64,000 nt of DNA, from positions 186,001 to 250,000 of the forward strand of contig NEEC01000031.1 in assembly GCA_002189035.1 (NCBI GenBank), in the 5' to 3' direction. The translations under genes and the position numbers were made by a program. This document shows, piece after piece, positions 37,544 through 49,528 of the stretch. Below the pieces are notes generated by a model. The model saw only the letters and a program-made list of their open reading frames with translations, searched no databases and was not told the DNA's origin. Within the stretch, counting starts at the first letter, position 1. Each line of letters begins with the position of its first letter. Source of the stretch: Utricularia gibba. Lineage: Eukaryota > Streptophyta > Magnoliopsida > Lamiales > Lentibulariaceae.

Positions 37544-38121
37544 ATGGGGAACTGCCAAGCTGTGGATACGGCGAGTCTGGTAATTCAGCATCCCAATGGT
37601 AAATCCAACAAGCTCCATGCTCCAATTCTTGCAAAGCAAATCATGAAGGGGAATCCGGGGCATCACGTTGCTCTTCTTCTCACGACCACCGTCTATTCGT
37701 CTCCAGTCGCCGCCGCAGCTGCAAAACAGCCCTACGGTGGCTCCAGGAGCCCCCAGCTTCGGATCACGAAGATTAAGCTTCTCAAACCAACCGATTCCCT
37801 TCTTCTAGGGCATGTGTATAGGCTTGTCACCTTCCAAGGTCTGCTTCCTTCCTTTCTTTCTTCCAGAACCAGACGGTTAGTTATCATCTATCACAGCATG
37901 TTCGGATTAAACTGTGTTTCTCTGTGGTAGCAGAAGTGATGAAAGGACTGATGGCCAAGAGACAGGCCAAGACGAAGCAAATGATCAATGATTTTGAACT
38001 TCTTAGGAAAATGGAGAGTGACAAGGCGAATACTGAAGAGAAGCCAAGGAGGTCCTCTGTATCTTCGAGATCGAAGGCATGGCAGCCATCTCTCAGAAGC
38101 ATATCTGAGGTTGGAGCCTGA
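37544..38121 (+). CDS. DUF4228/PADRE domain protein, putatively N-myristoylated
   Basis: Two exons: 37544-37838 and 37934-38121, 161 codons (160 aa). The protein starts MGNCQA, the classic N-myristoylation plus Cys palmitoylation signal of this family. The PADRE (DUF4228) domain follows: ASLVIQHPNGK near residues 10-20, the HAPILAKQIMKGNPGHHVALLL segment, then LKPTDSLLLGHVYRLVTFQ before the intron. The second exon gives a basic helical region (EVMKGLMAKRQAKTKQ) and a Ser-rich tail. PADRE genes are plant-specific and commonly induced by pathogens and abiotic stress. No biochemical activity is established. The acceptor at 37932-37933 keeps the phase. Confidence 0.85.
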
Positions 38122-38533
38122 TGCACTTTTTTAATAAAGTGGAATGAAAATGCGATTTAAAACCCATCTTGTGGACTGAATCTTGCTCTTCGTGTGATGT
38201 AATCAATCATCTTGCAAGCTGAGTGATGGCGATCAGCCTCTTGCCACAACTCTGAACATGCCGCCGATGTTCTTCTGGGTTTAGATGATCTTCATAGCAC
38301 AAACTTTTGAATAAAAAATAAGAGAATCTACAAGGAAACGTCGATGAATACATTTTGCTACTTTCTGTAGTGCTATAGCATTAAAAGAAGCAAGGGATGC
38401 AAAGTACCTTTGTAATACAAAACATCTAAACATCACTTTGATTCGGACTGCGCCCCGGCGGCAGGCATTAACTTCGCAGGTGTGGTTCCATTAATTCGAT
38501 GAAAGAAGAAGGCTTCATACTCATCTGGTTTAC
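38122..38533. other. intergenic, convergent gene ends
   Basis: 3' regions of the PADRE gene (+) and the mannosidase gene (-). No gene is seen. Confidence 0.55.
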
Positions 38534-41500
38534 TCATATCAACAGCCACTGGCCACAGAATCCAGCCATGCTGCAGGATCTTTTCCTACACGATGTAGAA
38601 TCTATCCCGCAATCCTCGTCGGTTAGGCATCTGTGGTCAGGACGAATATCAGGGACGTGACAAACACTTTCAAACTCCTGATGCCGGTGCTTGAAGAGCG
38701 CCGGGCAGATTTGCAATGACATTGGACTTAGATTGTATCCAGCATCTTCACCCTGAAAGGTTTATCGGCACAACTACAATCTTGATAGAACTTGTGGATC
38801 AGTTGAAAAACGAAATAAGAAGCATGAACAATACCTTAACAGAAGTCCAGTTACAGGATGTGTAGGTCTCAGGAAGTGTCTCGTGCCAAGAGGCTAAGAT
38901 AGGAAGTGGATGGCCTTCTGTTGTAAATATGTAGTTACGGCTGGCTAAAAACGAGTCATCGAACAGAAGGTACAAGTACTTGCACCTGCAGAAGAAATAA
39001 CCATATGAGTAATACTTACACAACAGCCCATATAGTAATAAACATGGCAGTGCATGGAGTATCCTGAATAAGTGGAGACTACCTGATTTTTGAGTTGTAG
39101 ACTTATTCTACATATTTTTATTTCACTCATGCAGTGCGCCAAAAAATTCTCACAGCATAATCCTTGATCCCTATGGTAGCATGATTATATAACGTAAGAA
39201 GCATATCCAGTGGACTCACATCTCCGCAAGGAAGTAACTGTGCTGATGATCTTCCAACTCCATAGTTGTCACATCTCTAATGCTGGCGAAGCCACCTTTA
39301 ACCCGGGTGTAGAAGTTGAGAGAATCAACAATTGACTTGCCAACTTCTAAGTACCATGGATCTGACGACCAGTAACAAAAATTACACAACATGCAAATCT
39401 GAAAGGGAAGGGCTATGGTCAACAGTTGGAATCACCCACATGGTGAAACAGTAAAATGTTTACTTTTGTTATAGCCAAAAGAATCAACCTTTTGTCGCTT
39501 GATAAAGGTAAAATGTTGATTCGGCCAACTCTGGGCGCAGTGGATAGTATTTCTCTGAAGGATGAAGGATTTGATGATCTAAGAGATACCTAAACAAAAA
39601 GCAGAAAGCCTCACCTGAGAAACTGCAATCAAACAAAATATGGTTCTGGAGGCACATTAGTGACCTACCCCCCCCCCCCCCAAAAAAAAATGGAAAAGTG
39701 AAGTACATGACAAGTAAAAGATGATACCTCTCAGGCATTACACCAAATTTTCTCCAAATATTAAAAAATTCACGATGGGATGAGTTTGCAGCTGCAATAT
39801 CCCCAAGAAGAACCTAATGAAAAAAAAAATTCAGGAATGCTTCAACAGAAAGCTAATACGTTGTTGTCCACCTGAAGTCCAGGCCAAAATGCTTGAAGGC
39901 TTGTAAGTTGCCAATAAGTTGCTCTCCCTGTCCGCATGTCAGCTTCATGATACCTGAGAAATGTTTATACTCATTTTAAATGGCCTTCAACTGTTCAGGT
40001 TGGAATAATTACCATTATCAAGTATGAGCAACTAAAACAATAAAACCAGTCCAGAATCAATAACTGGTGGATGCTAAATCGGAACATTACCAAGGGCCAT
40101 GCCTAAAATACTTCTGCACTGCAAGATAGGCAGATTGGAACATCCTCCAGAATTCTTCGTTGCCAAACAGAATATATGCTTTAAGTAGATACTCGTAAAA
40201 TGAATCAACACCTGTGAGACAAAAAAAATTAGGAAATCCACCCATGAGAATGTCTCCACTGAAAGAGATGGTAAATCCAAAAAATAGAGGCCTAAAAACA
40301 ATTACAACAAGAAAAATGCATACCTGCACCAATTCCAGATGAGTACTCAATCCATTCACCAGTTGCAACATCGAGTGTGGTGCCTAAAAGATTCAAGGAA
40401 CTCCTCATGCTCCATAACTTGCGAAGAGCACGAAAAGCAGCAAACTCAAATCTTGAATCTCCAGTTAAACGAGACAGAGCACCCATTTCGAGAATTAGAG
40501 AACCTAAGCAAAAAATCGAATTTGAACTACACAAATATCATGTGCATACCAGAGAGAGACGGAAGAGACGAGTTCTTACCACAACCAGATGTGCTTGTTT
40601 CGGTTGTCTCATTCTCCATCAAACCATGCTGCCACAAATTTATATATCGCTTATAGAAAACTTTAATGAGCGAAAAAAAAAGAACCGCTGTTTGAAACTC
40701 CACACCATCTATTTCTTGAAATACAAACACTTCCCTGCTTTCATCTATTACAATAACCCAGCCACATATTTTAATTGCATTTATCATATTCTAGAGCTTA
40801 GCGTTTACAATTTTCAGTCCTTGAATGAGAAGGATACATATGAAAATAATAAATGTTTCTTTTGAATAAGCTTTAAACTATCCTCCAATAATTAACTAAT
40901 ACCTTCAGATTGATCCATGCGTAAGGCAATCCAGAAGGGGTGTCAAATGCTGGCAAAAGCCGCCTTCCTAAATCTTCAGCTAGGACAAGAAGTTCATTAT
41001 TGTAAGTTCCACTAATGAATCTGCTTGTAGGATCAGTTGCAAGAATATGAGCAGAAACAAGTCCTCCAAGTACTCTTATGTTGCACTACAGAATATCATT
41101 CAAGAAAAAAAAATCAAAAAATAGAGTCTGCAGTCAAGATTAGAGTAACTGCAAAATATTAACAGGGTCTGTAAAGACCAATATTTATATGGCATGTGGG
41201 AGAGCCTAACCTACATGAGATGTAATTAAGTTATCTTAATTAGCATGATCCACTTGAAAAAAATAAGATAATCATAGTACCTCAAACAGATTTACTCTCA
41301 CATCAACGTCAAATGACAGGTTTCTAGATAGCCAAATAACTGCTCTTTCAAACTCGGTATTGTCTCCCAAGACTGCAAGACTGTAAGCAACCATGCACCG
41401 CTTAATGGCCATGGCATATAGAAGCAGCCAAAAAAAAGATAGATTTCACGAAAGGAAATAGAGGTCATTGCTAAAGAAAGCAAATTTTCTTTCTCAGATA

Positions 41501-42512
41501 CGCTATCAACAAACATAAATACCTCGATAGGGAATCAATCAAGGATAGAGCCGATCCATTGTATCCTAGTGACAGATGTTCAAGCTGCAATTTGGAGTTA
41601 AATATCAAGTCAAATATAAAACTAAACATATCAAGATAAAAAAAAAACTCACATTCAAATTTCCGAGTTCAGCGAGAGAATCTGTGTAAGTTTTGCTCAA
41701 AGGCTTCAATTCATCATGCTGAAGAGTAACTGATGTTGATTAACCATATACTTCTAATAAAAGATGCAACGCAACATTCATAGCAGAACACAGATATTTG
41801 ACTCACCGGAAATGCGTATTTCATGTAGTTGTGATATCCATGATAGAACCTGAAACAAAGAGGAAAAATAAAGCAAATCGACAGTGATAACGTGGGAAGC
41901 TCATATAAATGCATGTTTAAGATTGTAAGCCATAAACCAATCTCTTACTACATGTTGCTACAATCTAAGAATGGACTTTTTTTTTTTTTTGTGTGTAATC
42001 AAAATATTAATTAATAATCAAATGCTTACTTCAAGGAAATCGGAAATCCTTGTAACATGAAATCCTATAACTTATATCCATATGCCAAAAAAAAGGGATG
42101 CGATCAATGTTGCTTAAATGCATCAAGAATATTTTTTAAAAAAGAGACAGAAAGTTAAAAGTTGAACACATGGCTGAAAAGCTATCAGTACACAACACCA
42201 ACATGAACTAGAGATTCCCTCTTCGCCAAACGTGACCTCAATCCATTTCAACTATTAGAACAACACTGACCAAGAAAATGCAAATTCTTCAGGTGAGAAA
42301 CGACACGAATCTAGTCTGATACACGGTCCATAGCATAAAATACGAAATCCAAGTAATTCACATGGCACAAGGAGGTGAGCATCCGTACATCCGGCGAACT
42401 TTATCGCTCATTCGCTTCTTCTGAGCAGCAAGAGGATCGGGTTTCAAAAGGGGGAAGCGTTGCATGAGCCTGTGATAATCAGAAGCAATATAAACGCCCA
42501 TTTCGGTGACAT
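38534..42512 (-). CDS. MNS5: GH47 EDEM-type alpha-mannosidase (MNS5-like), with one apparent frameshift
   Basis: Fifteen exons: 42512-42389, 41849-41807, 41718-41653, 41584-41523, 41380-41281, 41085-40903, 40628-40580, 40503-40324, 40211-40091, 39953-39872, 39813-39728, 39589-39489, 39361-39220, 38985-38835 and 38752-38534. With one added base in exon 1 the sum is 570 codons (569 aa). A signal peptide (about [15 protein letters not shown]) is followed by the GH47 barrel: [67 protein letters not shown], and [24 protein letters not shown], ending TTEGHPL. The C terminus is Cys-rich. EDEM-class mannosidases trim glycans of misfolded ER glycoproteins for ERAD. In exon 1 the signal peptide and the body are in different frames. 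One extra base in the AAAA/GGGGG run (42446-42454, plus strand) joins them. Confidence 0.9.
39668..39690. repeat. poly-C run followed by poly-A run in an intron
   Basis: About 14 C followed directly by 9 A on the plus strand, inside an intron of the mannosidase gene. Such runs are prone to length errors. Confidence 0.9.
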
Positions 42513-43413
42513 TCCGCTCGTCGTCGCAGGTTCTCCACCGACAGACAGCAAACTTAGCTGTAGTTGCGTCACGGTGATGGAGATGGCATCGCTCCAGCCC
42601 AATGGGCCGTTGACCACCAAAGAGATGGACGGGCCTTTGGGGGGTGGTGCAGTCACCTTTTCTGTACCCCCCATATTCATCCCGATTTTTTTATTATTAC
42701 GAGCGAGTTCAAGCAATCCCATTATTATCAAATCTGACCCAAGAACTATCTTGAGCTTTTCGCACTTTGGCCCTTTTCAGGAGTCTCCCTCTATATATTT
42801 AGCATTACCCATCTGCCTGCCTGCCTACTCAACTCATGGGGACGGATACCTAGCATTCATGCTGTTAAAGGGTGTTTGATAGTTAGGTATATGAAATTTA
42901 TATCCAAATTGCACTATATTTAAACATGATTATGTTGTGAGGTGTTGGGTGGAATCTATAAGATTTGAATCATTTATGTGCCATTTCGAATGAAGCACAT
43001 GAAATGCAATGATTGCTTTGCTACTTTCAAAACGTACTGAGACAAACGAACTTGCGGGGTGTGTGTGGCATGGAATGGAAAAGGCTCCCTTACCTAATCC
43101 CTAATGATGATGATGATGTGCATGTATCATACATGTATGTAGGTAGGTCTCACCGGGTGCCAAAAACATGTTTAATGAAGAAAGCGGGGACCCAGATGCA
43201 ATTATACCAATCGTCGAGTTTGGCGAAACGGCCTGTCGTCATCTGTGATGTAGGTGACGGCGACCGTGTTCTCACTCTCCTATTTCTCTCTGGCCCAAAA
43301 TCCGGGAATCTTTAGACTCGGTTTCCTCCGATTCTTCCCAAATCTCGGATCTTTTCATCAATTCCTCCATCTTCTAGGTGTCGTTTTTTAATTCCATTGG
43401 TCAGGGGCTGCAG
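42513..43413. other. intergenic region between divergent mannosidase and U-box genes
   Basis: Shared upstream region, with a GAT repeat near 43103-43117 and a TATATATTTA element at about 42793. No gene is seen. Confidence 0.5.
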
Positions 43414-44977
43414 ATGGGCCGAGATGGCAAGTTTCTCCGCCTCTTCAGCTTTTCACCCGCCAGAAAGAAGAAGCTGCCGCCGGAGTATGTTTGCCCCATT
43501 TCCAAGTCGCTGATGTTTGACCCCTATGTTGTTTCTTCTGGCCAAAGCTTCGAGGGTTTGTATGTGCGCGTTTGCAGAGATTTGGGATTCACGCCAACGC
43601 TCGCCCAAGGGTCAACGCCGGATTTCTCATCGATGGTTCCGAATACGGTGCTTAAGAATCTTATCCACGAGTGGTGTTCGCGTAATGGGCTAGAGCTTCC
43701 TAAGCAACCGGCGTATGGTGAGGTAAAGTATATTGTTCTCTCTCTGATGGAGAATGGTGAAAATCCGGGCCTTCCGGCGTCGGAGAGGGAATTGATTCAT
43801 GGTATGCCGGAAACTCCGGGGGTTCTATTCTCACACGCTGACACTGAGTGCATCGGTGGCAAATTTTACCGCTCTTCCAGCTCTGAGGAGTCTGTGGTAG
43901 TCAATAATTCGTCTTTGTTGCCCTTTGCAACTCGACCTTCTTGCCTTTCTTACTGTTCTTCGCCGTCTTCCTGTTCGGGAATGTTCCCACCGAGATTGCG
44001 AGTAATGTTTTCTCAGAATCTTCCGAGGAGGAGGAGTATCTTTCGATGATGCAAAGTCTGGATGTTTCCGACCAAGAGCAGGCCGTGATTCTCCTGCGGA
44101 AGACCACAAAAAGCAGCGTAGAAGCCAGGGCGGCGCTTTGCTCGGAGAAGCTTTTGCTTGCTATGCGCCAGCTGTTGGGCTCACGCTACGCCGCCGTGCA
44201 GATAAACGCCCTGGCATCACTGGTGAATCTTTCACTGGAGAAAGGTAATAAAGGGAAGATCTTGAGAAATGGGATTGTTCCAATGCTAATCGATGTGCTG
44301 AAGAATGGCTCCGATGAGGCCCGGGAGCATGCTGCCGGAGCGATTTTCAGTTTAGCTGTGGAGGATGAGAATCGGACGGCGATCGGAGTTCTGGGAGCGA
44401 TTGAACCGCTGGTTCACGAGCTTAGATCGGGTACGCCGCGAAGCCGCCACGATTCGGCTCTGGCGTTGTATCACTTGACCCTTGTACGCAGCAACCGCAC
44501 AAGAATCGTTCAGCTGGGAGCCACCGTCGTGTTGTTGAGACTACTGAACGACAAAGACGTAGCGTCGCATGTGGCGTTTGTGGTGTGCAACTTGGCGGCG
44601 TCCGACGCGGGGAAAGCGGCGCTGTTCAACAACAAGGCCGTGGAGTGTCTCGTCGACGTTCTGCGAGGCGGGCGGGAGAAGCACTCGGAGGCGACCCTGG
44701 AAACCTGTGCGGCGGCGTTGCAGCTGTTGAGTGACGGGAGCCCGAAATTCAAAGCGGTGGCGATGAGTTGCGGGCACTGGAAGTGCTGGTTGTTGTAGCG
44801 GAGACGGGGAGCAAGCGGGCGAAGGATAAGGCGAAGAGAATACTAGAGCTGCTCCGGCGTGTTGAGACGGCGGAGGATGGAATTGAGGTGGATTGGGACG
44901 CCGTGATGAAGAGCGGCGTGCCACGGCCTGCACACCGGGGCAGCCACCTCCATGCTCCCCACTCAAGTGGATTTTGA
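43414..44977 (+). CDS. U-box/ARM-repeat E3 ubiquitin ligase (PUB38-41 type), with two apparent frameshifts
   Basis: A single exon. With two added bases it gives 522 codons (521 aa). The U-box lies at about residues 20-95: PPEYVCPISKSLMFDPYVVSSGQSFE..., then FSSMVPNTVLKNLIHEWC. After a Ser-rich linker the armadillo repeats begin (YAAVQINALASLVNLSLEKGNK, EAREHAAGAIFSLAVEDENR, RSRHDSALALYHLTLVRSNR, VASHVAFVVCNLAASDAGK) and run to about residue 480. Plant PUB-ARM proteins ubiquitinate receptor kinases and other targets. The frame breaks at a GGG at 43977-43979 and again at a GGG at 44772-44774. One extra G in each restores continuity (SSCSGNVPTEIASN and MSCGALEVLVVVAETG). The start is the first ATG, because the open frame upstream begins with GTG. 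The last 20 residues match the family poorly, so the true C terminus may lie in another frame. Confidence 0.85.
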
Positions 44978-45484
44978 GTTCACTGGAGAAGCTGTTTGGT
45001 GATTCGCGTAGCTGAATTCTTCTTCTACCTTCCTGCTCTTCGTCCTCAAAAAAACTGTAAATGCTCTTTATTTTTAACGATTGAGTTATTCTTGTGAATT
45101 GCAGTATGCGTAATACATGTGAAACCGAGCCGACCAATTATCTTGAGGGTTCTTCTCATCTGATCCAAGCAAAGCTACAGGCATACTGTTATTACACTCT
45201 GCACATGAAATGAATGCTTCTAATCATTCTCCTTATCTCAGCAACCACAAAGATGGGGGACATCACGACATATAGAAGATGGAACCCATTCCTTTCATAT
45301 CTGTTGATCAACATACACACTTACCCCTAGAAAGTTTCCTAATGCCATCAGGTTTCGGCCAGATCAGGTTCTAACGAATCCTCAAAGCGCTTCAGGCGCC
45401 GAGTGGAGCCCAATGGTTTGGCAAACAAGAAAGCAGGTTCACATCGGCATTGGCTCGATGGGTCAATCAGATTCAGTTCTGATG
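44978..45484. other. intergenic, convergent gene ends
   Basis: 3' regions of the U-box gene (+) and pTAC2 (-). No gene is seen. Confidence 0.55.
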
Positions 45485-48423
45485 TCACACTCCACCAGCT
45501 ATAAGTTGGGTGCTTGACCTTGCGCTCCTCGCATTGGCCTTATTCCTGCTGTCTCCGAGTAGGCCTGTTGGGAGAGCGCCTGTTCCAGGCAAGGGGGAGT
45601 TGCATAAACTGAATATTCCAAGGGATTCTGAGTCGTCCGTAGGTGACTTCGTTTTAGAGAAGAGACGCTTCAAGTGGGACTTTTGACAGATTATCCTCCC
45701 CTTGTTCCAACCCGGGAAAAGGAAAGATGATGATACATCTTTCAGCAAAGAATAAGCAGCTTTTGCAACAGGGAAATCTCTTGATGATGCGCTCTTCTCC
45801 ATCATCCCTCGTCTGCATAGAAAAACAAATCCGGTCTATTTGCGCTTTCGGCAACGTCTCTAAAATCAGAAAACCAGTTATTTTGTGCAACCAGAATGAC
45901 CATAAAATATTTAGCAGGATGTCACAGTGAACAGGAATCGTGCACAAAGCTTTTCTTTTGCAAGATTAAACAAACTACGTTTCATTGGGTTGTTTAATTG
46001 GGTTCTCAGAATACTCTACCATGCAATAAAATATAAAGAATTGGCTGTGAGTATGTGATGGAACATGGCCACACAATATTTGGACTAAATACTTACACTA
46101 CGACAACACTTGCCAAATGAGGAGGCTCCCTTCCGTTAGTCAGGAGGTCATGCATATCGTTCAGCCAGACAGATATTGCAGTACATGCACCACCAGGCCA
46201 CATTCTGAAAGATTAAAGATGAGATGCTATCAGCAAAACAAGAAATTACCCTCCTGAAGTTCCTGTTTACGACAAAAACAGAAGGCAATCTACCTGTGAA
46301 CGTCCACAGACCATATGTTATTGTTTTTACGAAATAATTCAGGATACAGACCCCTCTTCGTTGCTTCACGAAGCACTCTAGCTGCCCTTTCCTTCTGCCC
46401 CAGATGCCAGAGCGCTTCCAAAACTGCATTATAAAACTTAATCCCATAACCGCACCCCTCGGAACTGAGTTTGTCAAATGCGTATTCTACCATTTGCCAA
46501 TTACTGCTGTCATCAAAAGATCCCTTAATCATTTGTCCCATAACCTGGTGGGCAGTGGATCCTCTGTTTGTATGCATCTCGGTTAGCAATTCATTTACTT
46601 TGTCCCATCTTTGAGATTTTGCATACACAGCCAACATTGTACAGTAACATGTAACACTTGGTTGTATGCCCAACTCCTTGATTTCAGTAAATTGCCGCTC
46701 ACACTCATCGACAAGGCCTGCAAAGGAATAAACACTCAAGACTGCCTCAAGGGTATATTCGTCAGGATCGCACCTCACCTTTTCATGTCAACATAAGCCT
46801 GTAAGGCATCTTCATATTGTCCAGCTTGTCTATATCCTTCAATCACACCATTCAAAGAATCTCTATTCTTTAACACTCCGAGCTCATTCATTCTTGACAA
46901 TATCGACTCAGTTTCTTTGTAAAGCCCTCCTCTTGCAAAACTATGAATCAGAGTGTTGAAGGTTTCAATTGTTGGAGAACTCCCAACCTCATTCATGGTA
47001 TTGAAAGCAACAACAGCTTCCTCATAAAGCGCAGCCTGACCATAAGCTTCAATTACACTTGTATATACTTTGGAAGTTGGTGTCAAGCTTGCATCATTCA
47101 TATGATGCAAAATCTTCTTTGCTTCTTCATGAAGACCTCCTTTCCCACAAGCATGGATCAGACCTTCATATGTTTCCATATTGGGTTCCACATTCTCTTC
47201 CACCATATCATGAAACAATGTCACTACCTCCTTGAAATACCCCCCTTCTCCAAAAACCTGAATAAGTATATTGTATGAAGCTGCATCTGGTTCCGTGTTG
47301 CTGACTTTCATATCTAGGAAAAGCTCCCTGACCTCATCATACCTTCCATGCCTCCCAAACAATTGTAACAAAATGCCATATGTCCCAGCATTAGGCGTAC
47401 AGCCAGCAGCTTGCATTTGCCTGAAGACACCCATAGCTTCGCTTATCTTCCCAGAACGAGCATAAGCTTCTAACAACACATTATAACTCATCGCCTCTGG
47501 CATATTTCCGGCTGCTTCCATCTCCTGGAGCGACTCGGAAACCTTCTCCAAGTTTCCCGATTTCCCAAATGTCTCCACTAAATACCTGTAGGTAGTAATA
47601 TCCGGCAGCACCCCACTGTCATTCATCGTCCTAAACACCATATGAGCCTCATCTACCAATCCCTGGTGGAGCATGCACTCAACAATGTGTTGTAAGTGAT
47701 CAAATCCGGGTGAACACCCTCATGCCGCATATCACCGAACAAACTCAACAGACCCTCCCATGGATATCCGCCTCTTGCACAAGCATTAATGACGGTATTG
47801 TAAGTCAATATATTAGGCAATATTCTTTCTCCCTTCATTCTATCAAGCAATTCAATGGCAGTCTCATACTGCCCATTTCGACCGTAGGCGTTAATGATCG
47901 CCGTGTAAGAAAGAACGGTTCTGGGAACAGAATGCACCGTCATTTCATCAAATATCTCGGCGGACTTATCCAGAAGCCCTTCACGACCAAGGATTCCGAC
48001 AACGAGAGCGTAAATATGCTCGTTAGGCTTACACCAAATCTGGCGCTGCATATACTTAAACAGGCGAAGAGAGCGCTGCCAATCCCCACGCTGCGCGAAT
48101 TCCTTGAAGACGGAAGAGAAATCAGACAAAGAAAGCTTGTTTTTGAAGGTGTCGAGGCATCTGGCTATGCTTCCGCGTGGCGGGAGGCTAGATAGCTTGT
48201 TAATTAGAGTTTCGACGTCGTAGCTATACTTTCCCTTTTCCACCGTAACGCTTGGGTTCCCAAGGATGAGCTCTTTACTTCTGGACTTGGCCACCACGGA
48301 CAGCCCCCGCCGGGGCCCCGGCAAACGGAAGTGATACCCGCGGCAGGGTTGGAACTCTGCCGCGGAGGTTGGACGCACAAAGGGCGAGAGCAGCGGCCGA
48401 TGGAACAAGGCTAATTTCGTCAT
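45485..48423 (-). CDS. PTAC2: pTAC2, plastid PPR-SMR protein of the transcriptionally active chromosome, with two apparent frameshifts
   Basis: Three exons: 48423-46294, 46204-46097 and 45812-45485. With two added bases the total is 856 codons (855 aa), close to Arabidopsis pTAC2 (AT1G74850, about 860 aa). A transit-peptide-like N terminus is followed by roughly 15 P-type pentatricopeptide repeats (for example HPDLITYNTLLSACS, EPDAASYNILIQVFGEGGYF, TPTSKVYTSVIEAYGQAALYEEA). A C-terminal SMR domain begins near SVDVHRMWPGGACTAISVWLND. The protein is needed for plastid-encoded RNA polymerase activity and chloroplast biogenesis. Frame breaks fall at a CCC run (47661-47663, plus strand) and a TTTT run (46780-46783). 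One base at each restores the family text (STRGLVDEAH; VDMKKVRCDPDE). Long-exon continuity over 2.1 kb argues against real decay. Confidence 0.9.
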
Positions 48424-49528
48424 TGCGGTTACTCCTTCCAGAGCTGCAGAGCATTGCAGTCCGGTGAGGTGAAGTGTTATCTAAATTTTTATAACGCATT
48501 TTATTCAGTTTTTTTTTTCTTTGCGATTGCAGGAAAAAATTGAATTTCAGGTGAGCGTATATGAAGGGAATCCAGATCCAGATCCATCCACCTTGGGCTG
48601 GAGATGCTGTTTCATCCCAAATAAGCCCAGCCCAAATGATGCCCGGAGATCATCGTCTCTCTTGCAACCCAGAACTTGCAGTGAACATAACCAGGCCTGT
48701 CTCAGGGTCTTCACGTGGAATTTGAACGGCAGGTATCGGCAATAAGCTTTCTCGGTGTGAGCCATTTTTGTTATGGCTTCGGCAGCAGCGTTCTCGCCAC
48801 TCAGCAACTCCATCAATGGATTCTTCATTTCATTCCCAGTAATGACTCCCGTAACTCCTATAAGTTTTCCAATCAACGCCGAAGGGGCAGGTTTCGCTTT
48901 AGCTCTCGCATTTGGCCAATATTTCGAGCCTGGGGAGAAACTCTTTCAAGCTACTGGCGTCGGGGTTTCTAGATCCCTCGATTATCGAAGCTACGCACAA
49001 GGCGGCGCCGGTCTGATGTTGGGACCCTGCTCGATAAAGAGGGATTCCAGGAATGGGCTTGCTGAAAGTTGGAGATGTAGGCTGCGGATCAAGTTACCGT
49101 GGTGCTCCGAGACAACAGGAATCAACCGGACGCACTGGCGCAGTACTGGGGATCTGTGGCGGAAATGGAGGAGAGAAATGGGAGATGAGCGGGGATTCAA
49201 GCTCCGTCCCAGCAGCTCCCGGGCCTCCGCCTGCTTGTTGACGTCGTGCAAAGAAAACCAAATGCACCTCTGCCGGGAGGGCGGAGCATGGAAGCAGATT
49301 TCTGGTGGCGCGTGGCGAACTTGGCGACATTCTGAACCATTATGACACATCGACCAAGTTGAGTAAAAAAAATAAATTACAGACTTGGAAATTTGGTGAT
49401 GCTGTAATTCAACCAAAATGGCTACAGACTCCACAATTTCTGTTCCATAATCTCACCGCTTCTGCCATGCTCATTCATTATTCTTTCTGAAGGGACATGT
49501 GTCATGCTGCAACACTTGATTGGCAGTA
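48424..49528. other. upstream region of pTAC2 with an unresolved coding-like stretch (48773-49350)
   Basis: The plus strand has an ORF of 190 codons at 48773-49345 (MASAAAFSPLSN...). From about 49010 another plus frame, broken by stops, also looks protein-like (a TLLDKEGFQEWA piece, then a DQVTVVLRDNRNQPDALAQY piece, then an LPGLRLLVDVVQRKPNAPL piece). GC content is raised. I recognise no family, and a minus ORF covers 48991-49434 as well. It may be a gene with frame errors, a decayed copy, or chance. Confidence 0.3.

Noticed and set aside
49000-49330. Methyltransferase-like VGDVGCGSS text in one plus frame
   Set aside because: Only a short resemblance to a SAM-binding motif. The frame ends soon after and no other methyltransferase motif follows.
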